From Lachnospiraceae bacterium (GTDB lineage: Bacteria > Bacillota > Clostridia > Lachnospirales > Lachnospiraceae): DNA of 10,825 nt. The position numbers and the translations under genes are program-made. Positions within the stretch are counted from its first letter, which is position 1; the number at the start of each line of letters is the position of its first letter. Shown here one piece after another: positions 1-8,044 of this stretch. The stretch lies in NCBI GenBank assembly GCA_900755865.1, contig CAAEHZ010000461.1, positions 1 through 10,825 of the forward strand, given 5' to 3'. Under the pieces are notes generated by a model that worked only from the letters and a program-made list of their open reading frames with translations, searched no databases and was not told where the DNA came from.

Positions 1-751
1 CACCGGATTCGATACCGTCGCCGATATATCCCGCCTCTGTCAGGGAAGTGGCATCTGCAATGGCAAGGGGCACATCCAGCAGTCTTGCCAGTGTCTTTAC
101 CAGATAAGTCTTACCACATCCGGTAGGTCCAATCATCAGCATATTGGATTTTTCGATTTCGATTTCGTCCATGGTATTCGTTGCCACTCTCTTATAGTGG
201 TTGTATACCGCAACGGAAATTACCTTTTTGGCATACTCCTGCCCTACCACATATTCATCCAGACTTGCCTTAATCTTATGAGGTGCCGGAATATCCCTGA
301 TATTCAGTATCGGCTGCTGCTCCCCTTCCTTTTTCTTCTTTTTCTTTAACTTCTGCTTGTTCGGAATACCTCCGTCCCCCTGTAAATCAGCCAGATTGAC
401 AAAACTGATTTTCGGGAACCCGCCCTGCTTTGTCATCTGGTCAAGCTCATTCTGGAGCTGCGGGTCATTCAGCATCCCCTGATAATCAAACTGGCTGACG
501 GTTTCCATCGTCTTATGCATACAGTCATCACAGACACAGATATTGTTCGGCAGTTTAAACATTTTCCCCGCCTTGCTCTCCGGTCTTCTGCAGATAAAGC
601 AGACATCCTCATACTCGCTGTCATCGCTCTTTCCTGCCTGCTTTGTACTGGAAGCATCCTTCTTTCCTGCTTCTTCCTTCTCCTCCGTCTTATCGGTGCT
701 CTCATTTATATCCTCAGAAAAATTCTCTTCATTATCATATAATTCTGACAT
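1..751 (-). CDS. clpX: ClpX-like AAA+ protease ATP-binding subunit, divergent, 3' end outside window
   Basis: This is the first 250 residues of a ClpX-family AAA+ unfoldase; the C-terminal part lies beyond base 1. A C4 zinc-binding domain is visible (C51, C54, C74, C77). A ClpX-type region LDEYVVGQ then VAVYNHYKR spans about 164-188, followed by Walker A GPTGCGKT (208-215) and [11 protein letters not shown] (239-249). Known ClpX hexamers unfold substrates and feed them to ClpP in the cytoplasm. Several things are odd. There is an acidic extension of about 50 residues before the zinc domain. The linker between zinc domain and AAA+ module is about 75 residues with a run of six lysines. Walker A has Cys where GPTGSGKT is usual, and GDGIE replaces the usual GEDVE. 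It therefore looks like a divergent ClpX paralogue rather than the housekeeping copy, though that is inference and the gene symbol is by similarity. No clpP is visible nearby. The ATG at 751 is preceded by AAAGGA at about 10 nt. HtrA lies upstream behind a terminator, so this gene probably has its own promoter. Confidence 0.88.
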   Translation of the reverse strand, partial: MSELYDNEENFSEDINESTDKTEEKEEAGKKDASSTKQAGKSDDSEYEDVCFICRRPESKAGKMFKLPNNICVCDDCMHKTMETVSQFDYQGMLNDPQLQNELDQMTKQGGFPKISFVNLADLQGDGGIPNKQKLKKKKKKEGEQQPILNIRDIPAPHKIKASLDEYVVGQEYAKKVISVAVYNHYKRVATNTMDEIEIEKSNMLMIGPTGCGKTYLVKTLARLLDVPLAIADATSLTEAGYIGDGIESG

Positions 752-853
752 ATTCTACACATCCTTTCCTTTGTGCCCTGTTCCCGGCTATCTGTACTCC
801 TCTTTCCGCAGATGGATACCGCTTTTTATGACACGGCTTTACTATCTGCTGTA

Positions 854-869
854 TTCCAGTATACTGGAA
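854..869. promoter_or_regulatory. Perfect 16-bp palindrome, candidate operator
   Basis: TTCCAGTATACTGGAA equals its own reverse complement and covers the -10 element of the candidate promoter of the ClpX-like gene. This position suits a dimeric repressor. It matches neither CIRCE (the HrcA site) nor the CtsR heptad repeat as I know them, so the regulator is unknown. The palindrome is directly visible; the operator role is inferred. Confidence 0.45.
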
Positions 870-886
870 AAGCCCCTATCCTACAA
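858..886 (-). promoter_or_regulatory. Candidate sigma-A promoter of the ClpX-like gene
   Basis: Read on the minus strand, TTGTAG (886-881) and TATACT (863-858) are separated by exactly 17 nt. The -10 matches consensus at five of six bases, the -35 only at its TTG. Transcription would begin near 850, leaving a leader of about 100 nt before the ATG at 751. It lies downstream of the htrA terminator, so it is well placed to drive the gene alone. Confidence 0.5.
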
Positions 887-950
887 GTGAAGTTTTTCTA
901 AACCAATTCTATCCTAACAGGAAAGAATTCCCCAATTTCCTATTATATTG

Positions 951-988
951 TATTAAAAATATCCCGGGCAGCTTTACCTGTCCGGGAT
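951..988 (-). terminator. Intrinsic terminator of htrA
   Basis: On the minus strand, ATCCCGG (988-982) pairs with CCGGGAT (967-961). After one A·C mismatch the stem continues with CAG/CTG around a short loop. The stem is followed by ATTTTTAATA (960-951). It begins 20 nt after the htrA stop codon and separates htrA from the ClpX-like gene. Confidence 0.8.
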
Positions 989-1008
989 ACCTTATATATC
1001 ACCACTTT

Positions 1009-2424
1009 TTAATTTTCCGGTCTGGTTCCAAAAGTAATCTCCAAATCAATGCTTTCATACTCACCGTTCATTGCCCGCTTTACGGTAATGGTTGCCGTAT
1101 CGCCTGCCTTGTAGTACTGGATGACATTCTTGATATCCGATGCGGAAGAAACCTTCTGTCCGTCGAACTTCACAATAATATCACCGTTCTTGATACCTGC
1201 TGCCTCTGCTGCGGAGCCCTCTGCCACATCATAGACAAATACACCTTCCGGCATATTGTACATCTGGACAATCTGCTCTGTGATATCCTGCATGGTAATT
1301 CCCATGTAGCCTACCTCGTCATCAGCAACCTTGTTTCTGGTCTGACGCTCCATCAAATCTGCGATAATCGGGCTTGCGGAACTGATAGGGATAGCATAAC
1401 CCATACCTTCTACTGTGGTACCGCCAATCTTGTTGGAGTTAATACCAATGACCTCGCCTCTGATATTCAGAAGTGCGCCGCCGGAGTTACCGGGGTTAAT
1501 TGCCGCATTTGTCTGGATAAAGGTACCTGTAGAGCCATCCTCCAGAGAAATCTCACGGTTCAGGGCACTGACAATACCATTTGTGACAGACTGTCCATAG
1601 CCAAGAGCGTTACCGATTGCAATAACAGGCTCGCCCAGCTTCAGGCTGTCGCTGTCCCCTAAGGTTGCCACAGTAATTTCATTCTTCGTTTCTGCGGAAA
1701 GGCTGTTCAAATCCACTGCGATAACTGCCAAATCCATATCGGAATCCAGTCCCTTGATGCTTGCTTCTGCGGTAGAGCCGTCAATAAAGGTAACTTCCAG
1801 CTTTGTCGCTCCCTCTACCACATGGTTGTTGGAAACAATCAAAAGCTCAGAATCTGTTTCTGCCACAATAATACCGGAGCCGCTTGCTGCGGATTCCTTT
1901 TCATAACTCTGTCCCCAGAAATCTCTGGTGGTTGTCGTATACTGATTTACAATAGATACCATTGCCGGCATAACATTTTCCACAACACCGGAAATGTCAT
2001 CCTGTACATAAGTTACCTGAGTTGTCGTTGTCAGAGCCGGTGTCTGCTGCACACTTTCCGTTGTGGAAGCAGCCTCCTGACTGACAGCAGGTTTTGTGTT
2101 ATTTCCGGTCAGCTGACCGGTTCCCCACTGGACACCATAAAAACCAACTCCCGCAAACAGTCCGAAGCAAAGTCCAAGGCTGACACTCAATACAAATTTT
2201 CTGAAAGGTCTGCCTTTCTTTGCAGCCTTCCGCTCTGCTTTGGCTGCCTTTTTCTCCGCCTTATCCTGTTTCCTTCTTTCTGCCTTGGAAACATCCGCCT
2301 TCTGGTTCAAATCCTCTGTGGAATATGTTGTATAGTCAAAATAAGAATTTGAACTCTGTCCGGCATTCTGACCGGCAGTTTCATTTACAGTTTCACCGGA
2401 ACGTAATTCATCATCTTCGTACAT
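1009..2424 (-). CDS. htrA: Membrane-anchored HtrA/DegP-type trypsin-like serine protease with one PDZ domain
   Basis: The 471-residue protein has a long cytoplasmic N-terminus rich in Lys and Ala (about 45-72) and one transmembrane segment (about 75-97). A Thr/Gln-rich linker leads to a trypsin-like protease domain (about 140-350). The triad is visible as His201 in SNNHVV, Asp231 in DMDLAVI, and Ser314 in NPGNSGGALL. A single PDZ domain follows (about 371-466, with GIKNGDIIVKFDG). This is the usual Firmicutes HtrA layout. Family members degrade or refold damaged proteins outside the membrane and respond to envelope stress. The ATG at 2424 is preceded by AGAGGT at 7 nt. The 142-bp gap to glmS has no clear terminator, so some readthrough from glmS is possible. 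A TATACT sequence (minus strand, 2498-2493) could be a -10 element, but no matching -35 is seen. Function is confident; regulation is open. Confidence 0.95.
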   Translation of the reverse strand: MYEDDELRSGETVNETAGQNAGQSSNSYFDYTTYSTEDLNQKADVSKAERRKQDKAEKKAAKAERKAAKKGRPFRKFVLSVSLGLCFGLFAGVGFYGVQWGTGQLTGNNTKPAVSQEAASTTESVQQTPALTTTTQVTYVQDDISGVVENVMPAMVSIVNQYTTTTRDFWGQSYEKESAASGSGIIVAETDSELLIVSNNHVVEGATKLEVTFIDGSTAEASIKGLDSDMDLAVIAVDLNSLSAETKNEITVATLGDSDSLKLGEPVIAIGNALGYGQSVTNGIVSALNREISLEDGSTGTFIQTNAAINPGNSGGALLNIRGEVIGINSNKIGGTTVEGMGYAIPISSASPIIADLMERQTRNKVADDEVGYMGITMQDITEQIVQMYNMPEGVFVYDVAEGSAAEAAGIKNGDIIVKFDGQKVSSASDIKNVIQYYKAGDTATITVKRAMNGEYESIDLEITFGTRPEN

Positions 2425-2566
2425 ATCGATTACCTCTTTTCTTTCAGCAACACATCTCTTTGTGTGTTCCCTGTTTCATCTTTATGTACCCCAGTATATC
2501 CTCCAATTGTGACGGAATTGTGTTTCTTCTATGAAAAAAGTGAGAAAAATCTTATCCAAAAAGAAA

Positions 2567-4393
2567 CTATTCCACCGTCACGGATTTTGCAAGATTCCTC
2601 GGTTTATCCACATCGCAGCCTCTTCCCACAGCCACATAATAGGCAAATAACTGCAAGGGAATAATGGCAAGGGAATTTGTAAAGAAAGGATTTGTTTCCG
2701 GAATATACAGGGTATAATCGGAAACCTTTTCCATCGCTTTATTTTCCTCGTTGGTAATCGCCATCACAAAGGCACCTCTGGATTTTACTTCCACAATATT
2801 GCTGATGGTTTTCTGGAACAGATTCGGCTGGGTTGCCAGCGCTACTACCAGCGTTCCGTCCTCAATCAGGGAAATTGTGCCATGTTTCAGTTCTCCCGCT
2901 GCATAAGCCTCGGAATGAATATAGGAAATCTCCTTTAATTTCAGAGACCCCTCCAGAGAAATCGCATAATCAATTCCTCTTCCGATGAAGAAAATATCCC
3001 TTGCCCCCAGATATCTGTTGGCGAAATGCTGTACCTTTTCCTTCTGACCCAGAAGCAGTTCAATCTGATCCGGCAGGCATCTTAAATCTCCCAGCATTTC
3101 CTGGAATTTTTCCTCTGTAATCGTTCCCCTTACCTTTGCAAATTTCATCGCCAGCATATAAAGGGCTGTCAGCTGGGCGCTGTAAGCCTTTGTGGTAGCC
3201 ACAGCAATCTCCGGTCCTGCCCAGGTATAAAGGCATGCATCTGCTTCTCTTGCAATGGAGCTTCCCACCACATTGACAATTCCAAGTACCTTAAAGCCCC
3301 TTGCCTTCGCTTCCCGCAATGCTGCCAGGGTATCCGCTGTTTCCCCGGACTGACTGATAACAATTACCATGCTGCCCTCTTCCAGAATCGGGTTCCGGTA
3401 TCTGAACTCACTTGCCACATCCACTTCCACCGGAATCCTTGCCAGACCCTCCAGTACATACTTTCCGGTCACTCCGGTATGGTAGGCGGAACCGCAGGCT
3501 ACAATATGAATCCTCTTCACTGCCCGAAGCTCCTCATCCGTCATGTTCAGCTCTTCAATCACAATGTCATTATTGCGGATTCTGGGAGAAATCGTATCCG
3601 TGATGGTTTTCGGCTGCTCATAGATTTCCTTCAGCATGAAATGCTCATATCCGGCTTTTTCTGCCGCATCCGCATCCCAGTCAATCTGGACAGGTGTCTT
3701 TGTTACTTCCTCTTCGTCCACAGAGAAGAACCGCAGTCCGTCCCGGCGAAGCGCTGCCACTTCCTGATTTTCCATATAATAAACAGTTCTGGTATACTTT
3801 AAAATTGCCGGAACATCCGAAGCAATAAAAGAACCGTTTTCGCTCTGCCCTACAATCAGGGGGCTGTCCTTTCTTGCCGCGTAAATCTCATCAGGATAAT
3901 CTGCAAACATAATTCCCAAAGCGTAGGAACCCTCTACCCGGTGCAGTACCTTGGTAATCGCCTCCAGCGGATTTCCCTTATAGTAGTAATCCAATAACTG
4001 CGCCAGTACCTCTGTATCTGTTTCGGACTGGAAGGTATATCCCTTATCCAGCAGCTTTTTCTTTAATTGCAGATAATTTTCGATGATACCATTATGCACA
4101 ACTGCAATGGTTCCGGTTGTATTGGTATGTGGATGGGCATTTCTGTCACTGGGTGCCCCATGGGTTGCCCATCTGGTATGACCGATTCCCACCGTACCGG
4201 GCAGAGTTTCTCCGCCTCTTGTAAGATTCTCCAGAACCTTTAATCTGCCGGTTGCCTTCTGGGTTTTAATTTCTTTTCCGTCAAAAACAGCCATGCCTGC
4301 TGAATCGTATCCCCTGTATTCCAGCTTTGCCAGTCCCTCCAAAATAATCGGGGCTGCCTGGTTTTCTCCGATGTATCCGACAATTCCGCACAT
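2567..4393 (-). CDS. glmS: Glutamine--fructose-6-phosphate aminotransferase (isomerizing)
   Basis: GlmS converts fructose-6-phosphate and glutamine to glucosamine-6-phosphate and glutamate, the first committed step to UDP-GlcNAc for peptidoglycan and other amino-sugar polymers. The 608-residue protein is of standard length and complete. Residue 2 is the catalytic Cys of the N-terminal glutaminase domain (MCGIVGYIG), with HTRWATHG at 72-79 and HNGIIENY at 100-107. Two sugar-isomerase (SIS) domains follow. SQSGETADT (347-355) is the sugar-phosphate loop, and KLKEISYIHSEAYAAGELKHG (485-505) carries catalytic Glu and His. The canonical C-terminus DKPRNLAKSVTVE is intact. The ATG at 4393 follows AAGGAG at 6 nt. 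Only 34 nt separate it from the upstream GT2 gene, so the two are probably cotranscribed and there is no room for a glmS ribozyme. Confidence 0.98.
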   Translation of the reverse strand: MCGIVGYIGENQAAPIILEGLAKLEYRGYDSAGMAVFDGKEIKTQKATGRLKVLENLTRGGETLPGTVGIGHTRWATHGAPSDRNAHPHTNTTGTIAVVHNGIIENYLQLKKKLLDKGYTFQSETDTEVLAQLLDYYYKGNPLEAITKVLHRVEGSYALGIMFADYPDEIYAARKDSPLIVGQSENGSFIASDVPAILKYTRTVYYMENQEVAALRRDGLRFFSVDEEEVTKTPVQIDWDADAAEKAGYEHFMLKEIYEQPKTITDTISPRIRNNDIVIEELNMTDEELRAVKRIHIVACGSAYHTGVTGKYVLEGLARIPVEVDVASEFRYRNPILEEGSMVIVISQSGETADTLAALREAKARGFKVLGIVNVVGSSIAREADACLYTWAGPEIAVATTKAYSAQLTALYMLAMKFAKVRGTITEEKFQEMLGDLRCLPDQIELLLGQKEKVQHFANRYLGARDIFFIGRGIDYAISLEGSLKLKEISYIHSEAYAAGELKHGTISLIEDGTLVVALATQPNLFQKTISNIVEVKSRGAFVMAITNEENKAMEKVSDYTLYIPETNPFFTNSLAIIPLQLFAYYVAVGRGCDVDKPRNLAKSVTVE

Positions 4394-4427
4394 ATCAATC
4401 TCCTTTTCCGCGCACCTTCTTTACGCT

Positions 4428-5360
4428 TTAATCCTTATTCTGCCTCCAGTATTCCCGGTTGTCCGTCAGGGCAAGTACTGCCTTTTTCGGAAGCAGACGA
4501 TAATGCTTTCCTAATAAATAACCTGCATATTTGAAACAACACTGCACCAGAAATCCCGGGAAACGATAAAGCTGTTTCTTCCTTTTAAAATGCTGCCATG
4601 CAGCCTGAAGCAGTTTTTTCCCTTCGGATTCCGACTTCACATCCCCAAATACCTCCGGATGCTCCGCCTGGGAAACTCCCAAATCAAAGTTCCTGTGAAG
4701 CTGCTGCCTGTTTGTGTAATTATGGGCATGCAGCACCTTTGCCTCCGCCTCGTAGGAAATCTGGTATCCGGCTCTCACCGCCCCGGAAGCGTAAATCATA
4801 TCCTCATTAAAAATGGTATGCCTTACAAAGCCTCCCAATTCCTCATAAATATCCCTGCGGTACGCGGCACATACGTCCGAACAGAAGAATGTCTTAATTC
4901 CAAGTTCCGGTAAATCCTCCAGGGATTTTATCCGGGATACCGGAGGATAATTAAATTCTCTGGAAAGTTTTTCCAGTTCATTCGACTGCTTTCCCGCAAG
5001 CTGTCTGCCATAGGCAGCTGCCACTTTCCCTCTCAGATTTGCCGTCAGCTTCTCCACCAGATATTCATCCACCGGCATGGCATCCTGAGTCAGAAAAATA
5101 AAAATTTCCCCGTCAGAATATTTTACGCCCCGCCGCCTTGTTCCGCCATGGTCAAATTCCCGCTTGGAAAGATGGTGTACCTCTACCTTCGGATATTTTT
5201 CTGAAAAACGTTGTCCGTACACAAGCTGTTCAAAATATTTTTCTTCCGTATTCATCAAAATAATCTTCTGAACCGGAACCGTCTGTACCTGCAGCCTGTC
5301 CAACAGCCCAAGCAACTCCTTTCCCGGCTTGTATACCGGGATGATAACATCTATCTTCAC
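4428..5360 (-). CDS. Family 2 glycosyltransferase, rhamnosyltransferase-like
   Basis: This 310-residue cytoplasmic GT-A enzyme begins with the typical GT2 strand MKIDVIIPVYKPG. It contains FDHGGTRRRG (69-78) and FLTQDAMP (89-96), where the QDA replaces a plain DXD as in rhamnosyltransferase-type GT2 proteins. SDVCAAYRRDIYEELGGF (161-178) and NEDMIY (185-190) supply the acceptor region and likely catalytic acidic residue. Such enzymes move a nucleotide-activated sugar, often dTDP-rhamnose, onto a lipid-linked wall or capsule glycan; the actual sugar cannot be read here. The start is GTG at 5360, supported by GGAGG 5 nt upstream. A strong terminator ends 18 nt before this start codon, leaving no room for a normal promoter between them. 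Expression may therefore depend on readthrough or attenuation. glmS follows after 34 nt. Confidence 0.9.
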   Translation of the reverse strand: MKIDVIIPVYKPGKELLGLLDRLQVQTVPVQKIILMNTEEKYFEQLVYGQRFSEKYPKVEVHHLSKREFDHGGTRRRGVKYSDGEIFIFLTQDAMPVDEYLVEKLTANLRGKVAAAYGRQLAGKQSNELEKLSREFNYPPVSRIKSLEDLPELGIKTFFCSDVCAAYRRDIYEELGGFVRHTIFNEDMIYASGAVRAGYQISYEAEAKVLHAHNYTNRQQLHRNFDLGVSQAEHPEVFGDVKSESEGKKLLQAAWQHFKRKKQLYRFPGFLVQCCFKYAGYLLGKHYRLLPKKAVLALTDNREYWRQNKD

Positions 5361-5378
5361 TGCTTCCTCCGGCTTTTC

Positions 5379-5406
5379 AAAAAAGAGGGAGCAGTACTGC
5401 CCCCTC
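5379..5406 (-). terminator. Strong intrinsic terminator after the LCP gene
   Basis: On the minus strand GAGGGGGCA (5406-5398) pairs with TGCTCCCTC (5393-5385) around the loop GTAC. This is a 9-bp stem with one G·U pair, followed directly by six T (5384-5379). It starts 34 nt after the LCP stop codon and ends 18 nt before the GTG start of the next gene, so it could also act as a leader attenuator. Its 3' arm is nearly complementary to that gene's ribosome binding site (5361-5370). Confidence 0.88.
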
Positions 5407-5440
5407 CCTGAAAGCTTTTTATTTACCTTTTATCCGATAT

Positions 5441-6547
5441 TTATCTCAAATACGGGGTGGTATCAGATTTAATCTTCTCACTGTACTCCCGGACACTGTC
5501 CGTTACCTCGTAGTTCTGGTCGTCAAACAGGAACTGATGAAGCCATACAACATTGGATTCCAAATCCAGAGGAATAACGCTGCTTCCCTTTGCTCCCACA
5601 TTGGCTACGGTTCTCATGCTCTCTTCCGGGAATCCGCCCTGGTCTACAATCTGGTAGTTTGCAATGTTTCCGATTAACTCCAGAATAGTATCGGAGCTGA
5701 TACTGGTATATACGTCCCCGATAACATCATTAAATACCTTTACAAGGGTTGCTGCATCAGCCTTCTTTGCCTGTTCCTCAATCGCCATAATTACCTCGCG
5801 CTGACGGGATGCACGCTTGAAGTCATCACCCTTTGTATAACGGATACGGCAGTAAGCGGTTGCCTGCAAGCCATCCAGAAGCTGATAACCTGTTTCCGTT
5901 ACTTTATTATAATCACATTTTAATACCTCTGCAATACCAATCTGATAATTATTGATATGCTTTAACTCTTCGCTGTCCACATCAATGTAAATACCACCCA
6001 GTCCGTTGATAACCTCACTTAAGCCCTTATAGCCTACCGTTACAAAGTCTGTGATATCCAAATCCAGATTCATGTTTAACATCTTAACCGCCTGCTCTGC
6101 GCCGCCAAGGGAATAAGCAGCGTTACACTTCCGGTATTCATCCGTACCGATATTCAGATAAGTATCTCGGTAAACACTGATAAGCTTAATATCGCGGTTA
6201 TCCATATTGATGCTTGCAATCATTGTACTGTCGCTTCGGCTGTTCTTATACAACTGACTCTCTGTTTCCGCATCCACGCCAAAAAGCGCTATGTTCATAT
6301 ATCCCTTCATGGTAACATTTTCCTGGACTTCCTCATGGATTTCCAGCTTTTCCGGCTCCAGATACGTTACCTTCGGGCCTTCCTTTGCCTTATTTAACAC
6401 AAGGTAAAGCACCGCAATCATAATCAGAATAATAATCAGCTCGATTGCAAAAATGACTACCTTTCTCTTTTCTCTCGCTGCTCTCTGCTTTGCGCTTGTT
6501 TTCTTTCCCTGTGCTCCTGTGGAACTGCTGCGTTTCTGCTCTGCCAT
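5441..6547 (-). CDS. LytR-CpsA-Psr (LCP) family cell-wall glycan ligase
   Basis: The 368-residue protein has a basic cytoplasmic N-terminus, one transmembrane helix (about 30-52) and an extracytoplasmic LCP domain (about 83-260). LCP signatures are ALFGVD (87-92), RSDSTMIASINM (104-115), ISVYRDTYL (123-131) and RIRYTKGDDFKRASRQREV (234-252). The Asp/Arg residues in these motifs bind pyrophosphate and metal in known members. LCP enzymes move undecaprenyl-pyrophosphate-linked polymers (teichoic acids, capsule, wall polysaccharide) onto peptidoglycan. The upstream glycosylphosphotransferase gene lies only 26 nt away, so the operon pairs initiation with attachment of one glycan; this is inference. 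The ATG at 6547 has only a weak SD (AGG about 8 nt away), with GGTTTA repeated twice in front of it. A strong terminator follows. The region after residue 270 is less conserved and I assign nothing to it. Confidence 0.93.
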   Translation of the reverse strand: MAEQKRSSSTGAQGKKTSAKQRAAREKRKVVIFAIELIIILIMIAVLYLVLNKAKEGPKVTYLEPEKLEIHEEVQENVTMKGYMNIALFGVDAETESQLYKNSRSDSTMIASINMDNRDIKLISVYRDTYLNIGTDEYRKCNAAYSLGGAEQAVKMLNMNLDLDITDFVTVGYKGLSEVINGLGGIYIDVDSEELKHINNYQIGIAEVLKCDYNKVTETGYQLLDGLQATAYCRIRYTKGDDFKRASRQREVIMAIEEQAKKADAATLVKVFNDVIGDVYTSISSDTILELIGNIANYQIVDQGGFPEESMRTVANVGAKGSSVIPLDLESNVVWLHQFLFDDQNYEVTDSVREYSEKIKSDTTPYLR

Positions 6548-6573
6548 ACTCTAAACCTAAACCTTTCTGTACC

Positions 6574-7980
6574 TTAATATGCGTTTTTATTGATAAAGCC
6601 TGTAAAAAAAGTCATCAATATTATCTTGATATCAAACCCCAGAGTCCAATTTTCTATATAGTAGATATCATATTCAATTCTCTTTCGGATGGAAGTATCT
6701 CCTCTGAGCCCGTTTACCTGTGCCCAGCCCGTCAGTCCCGGTCTGACCTGATGCTTTACCATATACCGGGGAATTTCCTCCTTGAACTTCTCCACAAAAA
6801 GCGGTCTTTCCGGACGGGGACCTACCAGACTCATATCCCCCTTTAAAATGTTAAAAAGCTGTGGAAGCTCGTCCAGACTTGTTCTTCGTAAAATCTTTCC
6901 CACACCTGTAACCCGTGGGTCGTTTTTCACCGTCCATGCCTTTTTTTCTTCCTTCGGCGACTGTAACTCCATACTGCGGAATTTATACATATAAAAGGGC
7001 TTGTTATGCAGCCCTACCCGCTCCTGCTTGAAAATAATCGGTCCCGGACTGGAAAGCTTTACCAGAATTGCCGATAAAATCATAATCGGAGATGTCAGAA
7101 TAATTCCAAACAACGAACCTACAATGTCCATCGCCCGCTTAACCATCATATTTCCGGTATTTGTCAGCGGCACATAACGAATGTTGATTACCGGCAGCCC
7201 CTGTAAATCCTCTGTATAAGGTCTGCTGGGAATCAGACTGTTGTAATCCGGAATAAACTTTGTATGCACACCGGACTTTTCACAAATTCCTACAATGTGT
7301 TCCAGATAATCATAATCCTTCAGGGAAAGTGCTATCGCAATTTCATCCATCTTGTTCTCCGGCAGAATAATTTCCAGATTTCCAAGGGTTCCAAGCACCT
7401 TTACCCCCTTGTAAACCGTCCCCGCCGGTACATGATTATCCAGAATCCCACATGCCACATAGCCCCACTGGGGATTATCTGTCAGCCTGTCAATATACTC
7501 CTCTGCCGCCCTGGAATATCCTACAATCAGAATATGCTTCAAATTGTAGCCCTTTTTCCGGAAGGTCCGTAATATCTTTCTCAGATAATACCGGAAGCAG
7601 GAAGTAAAAAACACATTAAATACATAGAAGAATGCCATGACTGAACGGGAAACATAGAACATCCGTAAAATCATGAACAAAATAATAATCAATGCTATAA
7701 TACCGATGGTATTCGCCTTTAAAATGCCATATATTTCAAATCGACGGCGAACCGTTCTCTTCGGCGCATATACGCTGCAAAGATAATAAATCAGCATATA
7801 CATCGGGACAATAAAGACCAGAAGCAACAAATAATCTGTCACCGGAAGCACTCCGGGACCGGGTCCGTCATTCAAAATATAAAATTTGAAAAAATAGGCA
7901 AGCATAAAGGATGCCGCTGTAATCGCGGCATCAATGATTACCATTAATCGGTTGAAAACCTTCTGGTTATCTTTAATCAT
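6574..7980 (-). CDS. Polyprenyl glycosylphosphotransferase (WbaP/EpsE-type initiating sugar transferase)
   Basis: This enzyme transfers a sugar-1-phosphate from a nucleotide sugar to undecaprenyl phosphate, starting a surface polysaccharide. Residues here are numbered from a GTG at 7989. The N-terminal part has about four transmembrane helices (13-35, 50-72, 92-110, 115-133), then a CoA-binding-like Rossmann domain (about 150-250). After a hydrophobic membrane segment (287-311) comes the bacterial sugar transferase domain. Its motifs are [20 protein letters not shown] (321-340), [10 protein letters not shown] with the Asp-Glu pair 373-374, [11 protein letters not shown] (384-394), [12 protein letters not shown] (416-427) and [17 protein letters not shown]. 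Full length, about 470 residues, fits the family. I prefer the ATG at 7980 over the GTG at 7989, because GAGGTG (7990-7985) is a well-spaced SD for the ATG and contains that GTG. Substrate sugar is not determinable. A promoter-like region lies upstream and the LCP gene follows after 26 nt. Confidence 0.93.
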   Translation of the reverse strand: MIKDNQKVFNRLMVIIDAAITAASFMLAYFFKFYILNDGPGPGVLPVTDYLLLLVFIVPMYMLIYYLCSVYAPKRTVRRRFEIYGILKANTIGIIALIIILFMILRMFYVSRSVMAFFYVFNVFFTSCFRYYLRKILRTFRKKGYNLKHILIVGYSRAAEEYIDRLTDNPQWGYVACGILDNHVPAGTVYKGVKVLGTLGNLEIILPENKMDEIAIALSLKDYDYLEHIVGICEKSGVHTKFIPDYNSLIPSRPYTEDLQGLPVINIRYVPLTNTGNMMVKRAMDIVGSLFGIILTSPIMILSAILVKLSSPGPIIFKQERVGLHNKPFYMYKFRSMELQSPKEEKKAWTVKNDPRVTGVGKILRRTSLDELPQLFNILKGDMSLVGPRPERPLFVEKFKEEIPRYMVKHQVRPGLTGWAQVNGLRGDTSIRKRIEYDIYYIENWTLGFDIKIILMTFFTGFINKNAY

Positions 7981-8010
7981 ATGTTGCACCTCAACCGTCC
8001 TGTGCTTTTT

Positions 8011-8039
8011 ATTATATTGAAAACACTTTAGGATTTTAT
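8011..8039 (-). promoter_or_regulatory. Candidate activator-dependent promoter of the glycosylphosphotransferase gene
   Basis: On the minus strand a perfect TATAAT (8016-8011) lies about 30 nt before the start codon. At a 17-nt spacing the -35 position reads ATAAAA (8039-8034), a poor match. A perfect -10 with a poor -35, plus a repeat immediately upstream (8045-8070), suggests dependence on an activator. Confidence 0.45.
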
Positions 8040-8044
8040 GAAGT

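Noticed and set aside
469..705. 78-codon minus-strand frame in the region of the ClpX-like gene
   Set aside because: It is an Arg-rich out-of-frame reading of the ClpX-like coding sequence, whose own frame carries the zinc and AAA+ motifs.
1822..2352. 176-codon open frame on the plus strand inside htrA
   Set aside because: It is antisense to a gene with clear catalytic motifs, and its Cys/Arg-rich translation resembles no family. The other plus-strand frames in the window are shadows for the same reason.
4394..4427. Possible glmS ribozyme before glmS
   Set aside because: The gap is only 34 nt, too short for the ribozyme, and holds just the ribosome binding site.
6548..6573. GGTTTA direct repeat before the LCP start as a regulatory site
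   Set aside because: Two 6-nt copies in a 26-nt gap are easily due to chance, and no promoter accompanies them.
7981..7989. GTG at 7989 as start of the glycosylphosphotransferase
   Set aside because: The GTG lies within the likely SD (GAGGTG) of the better placed ATG at 7980.
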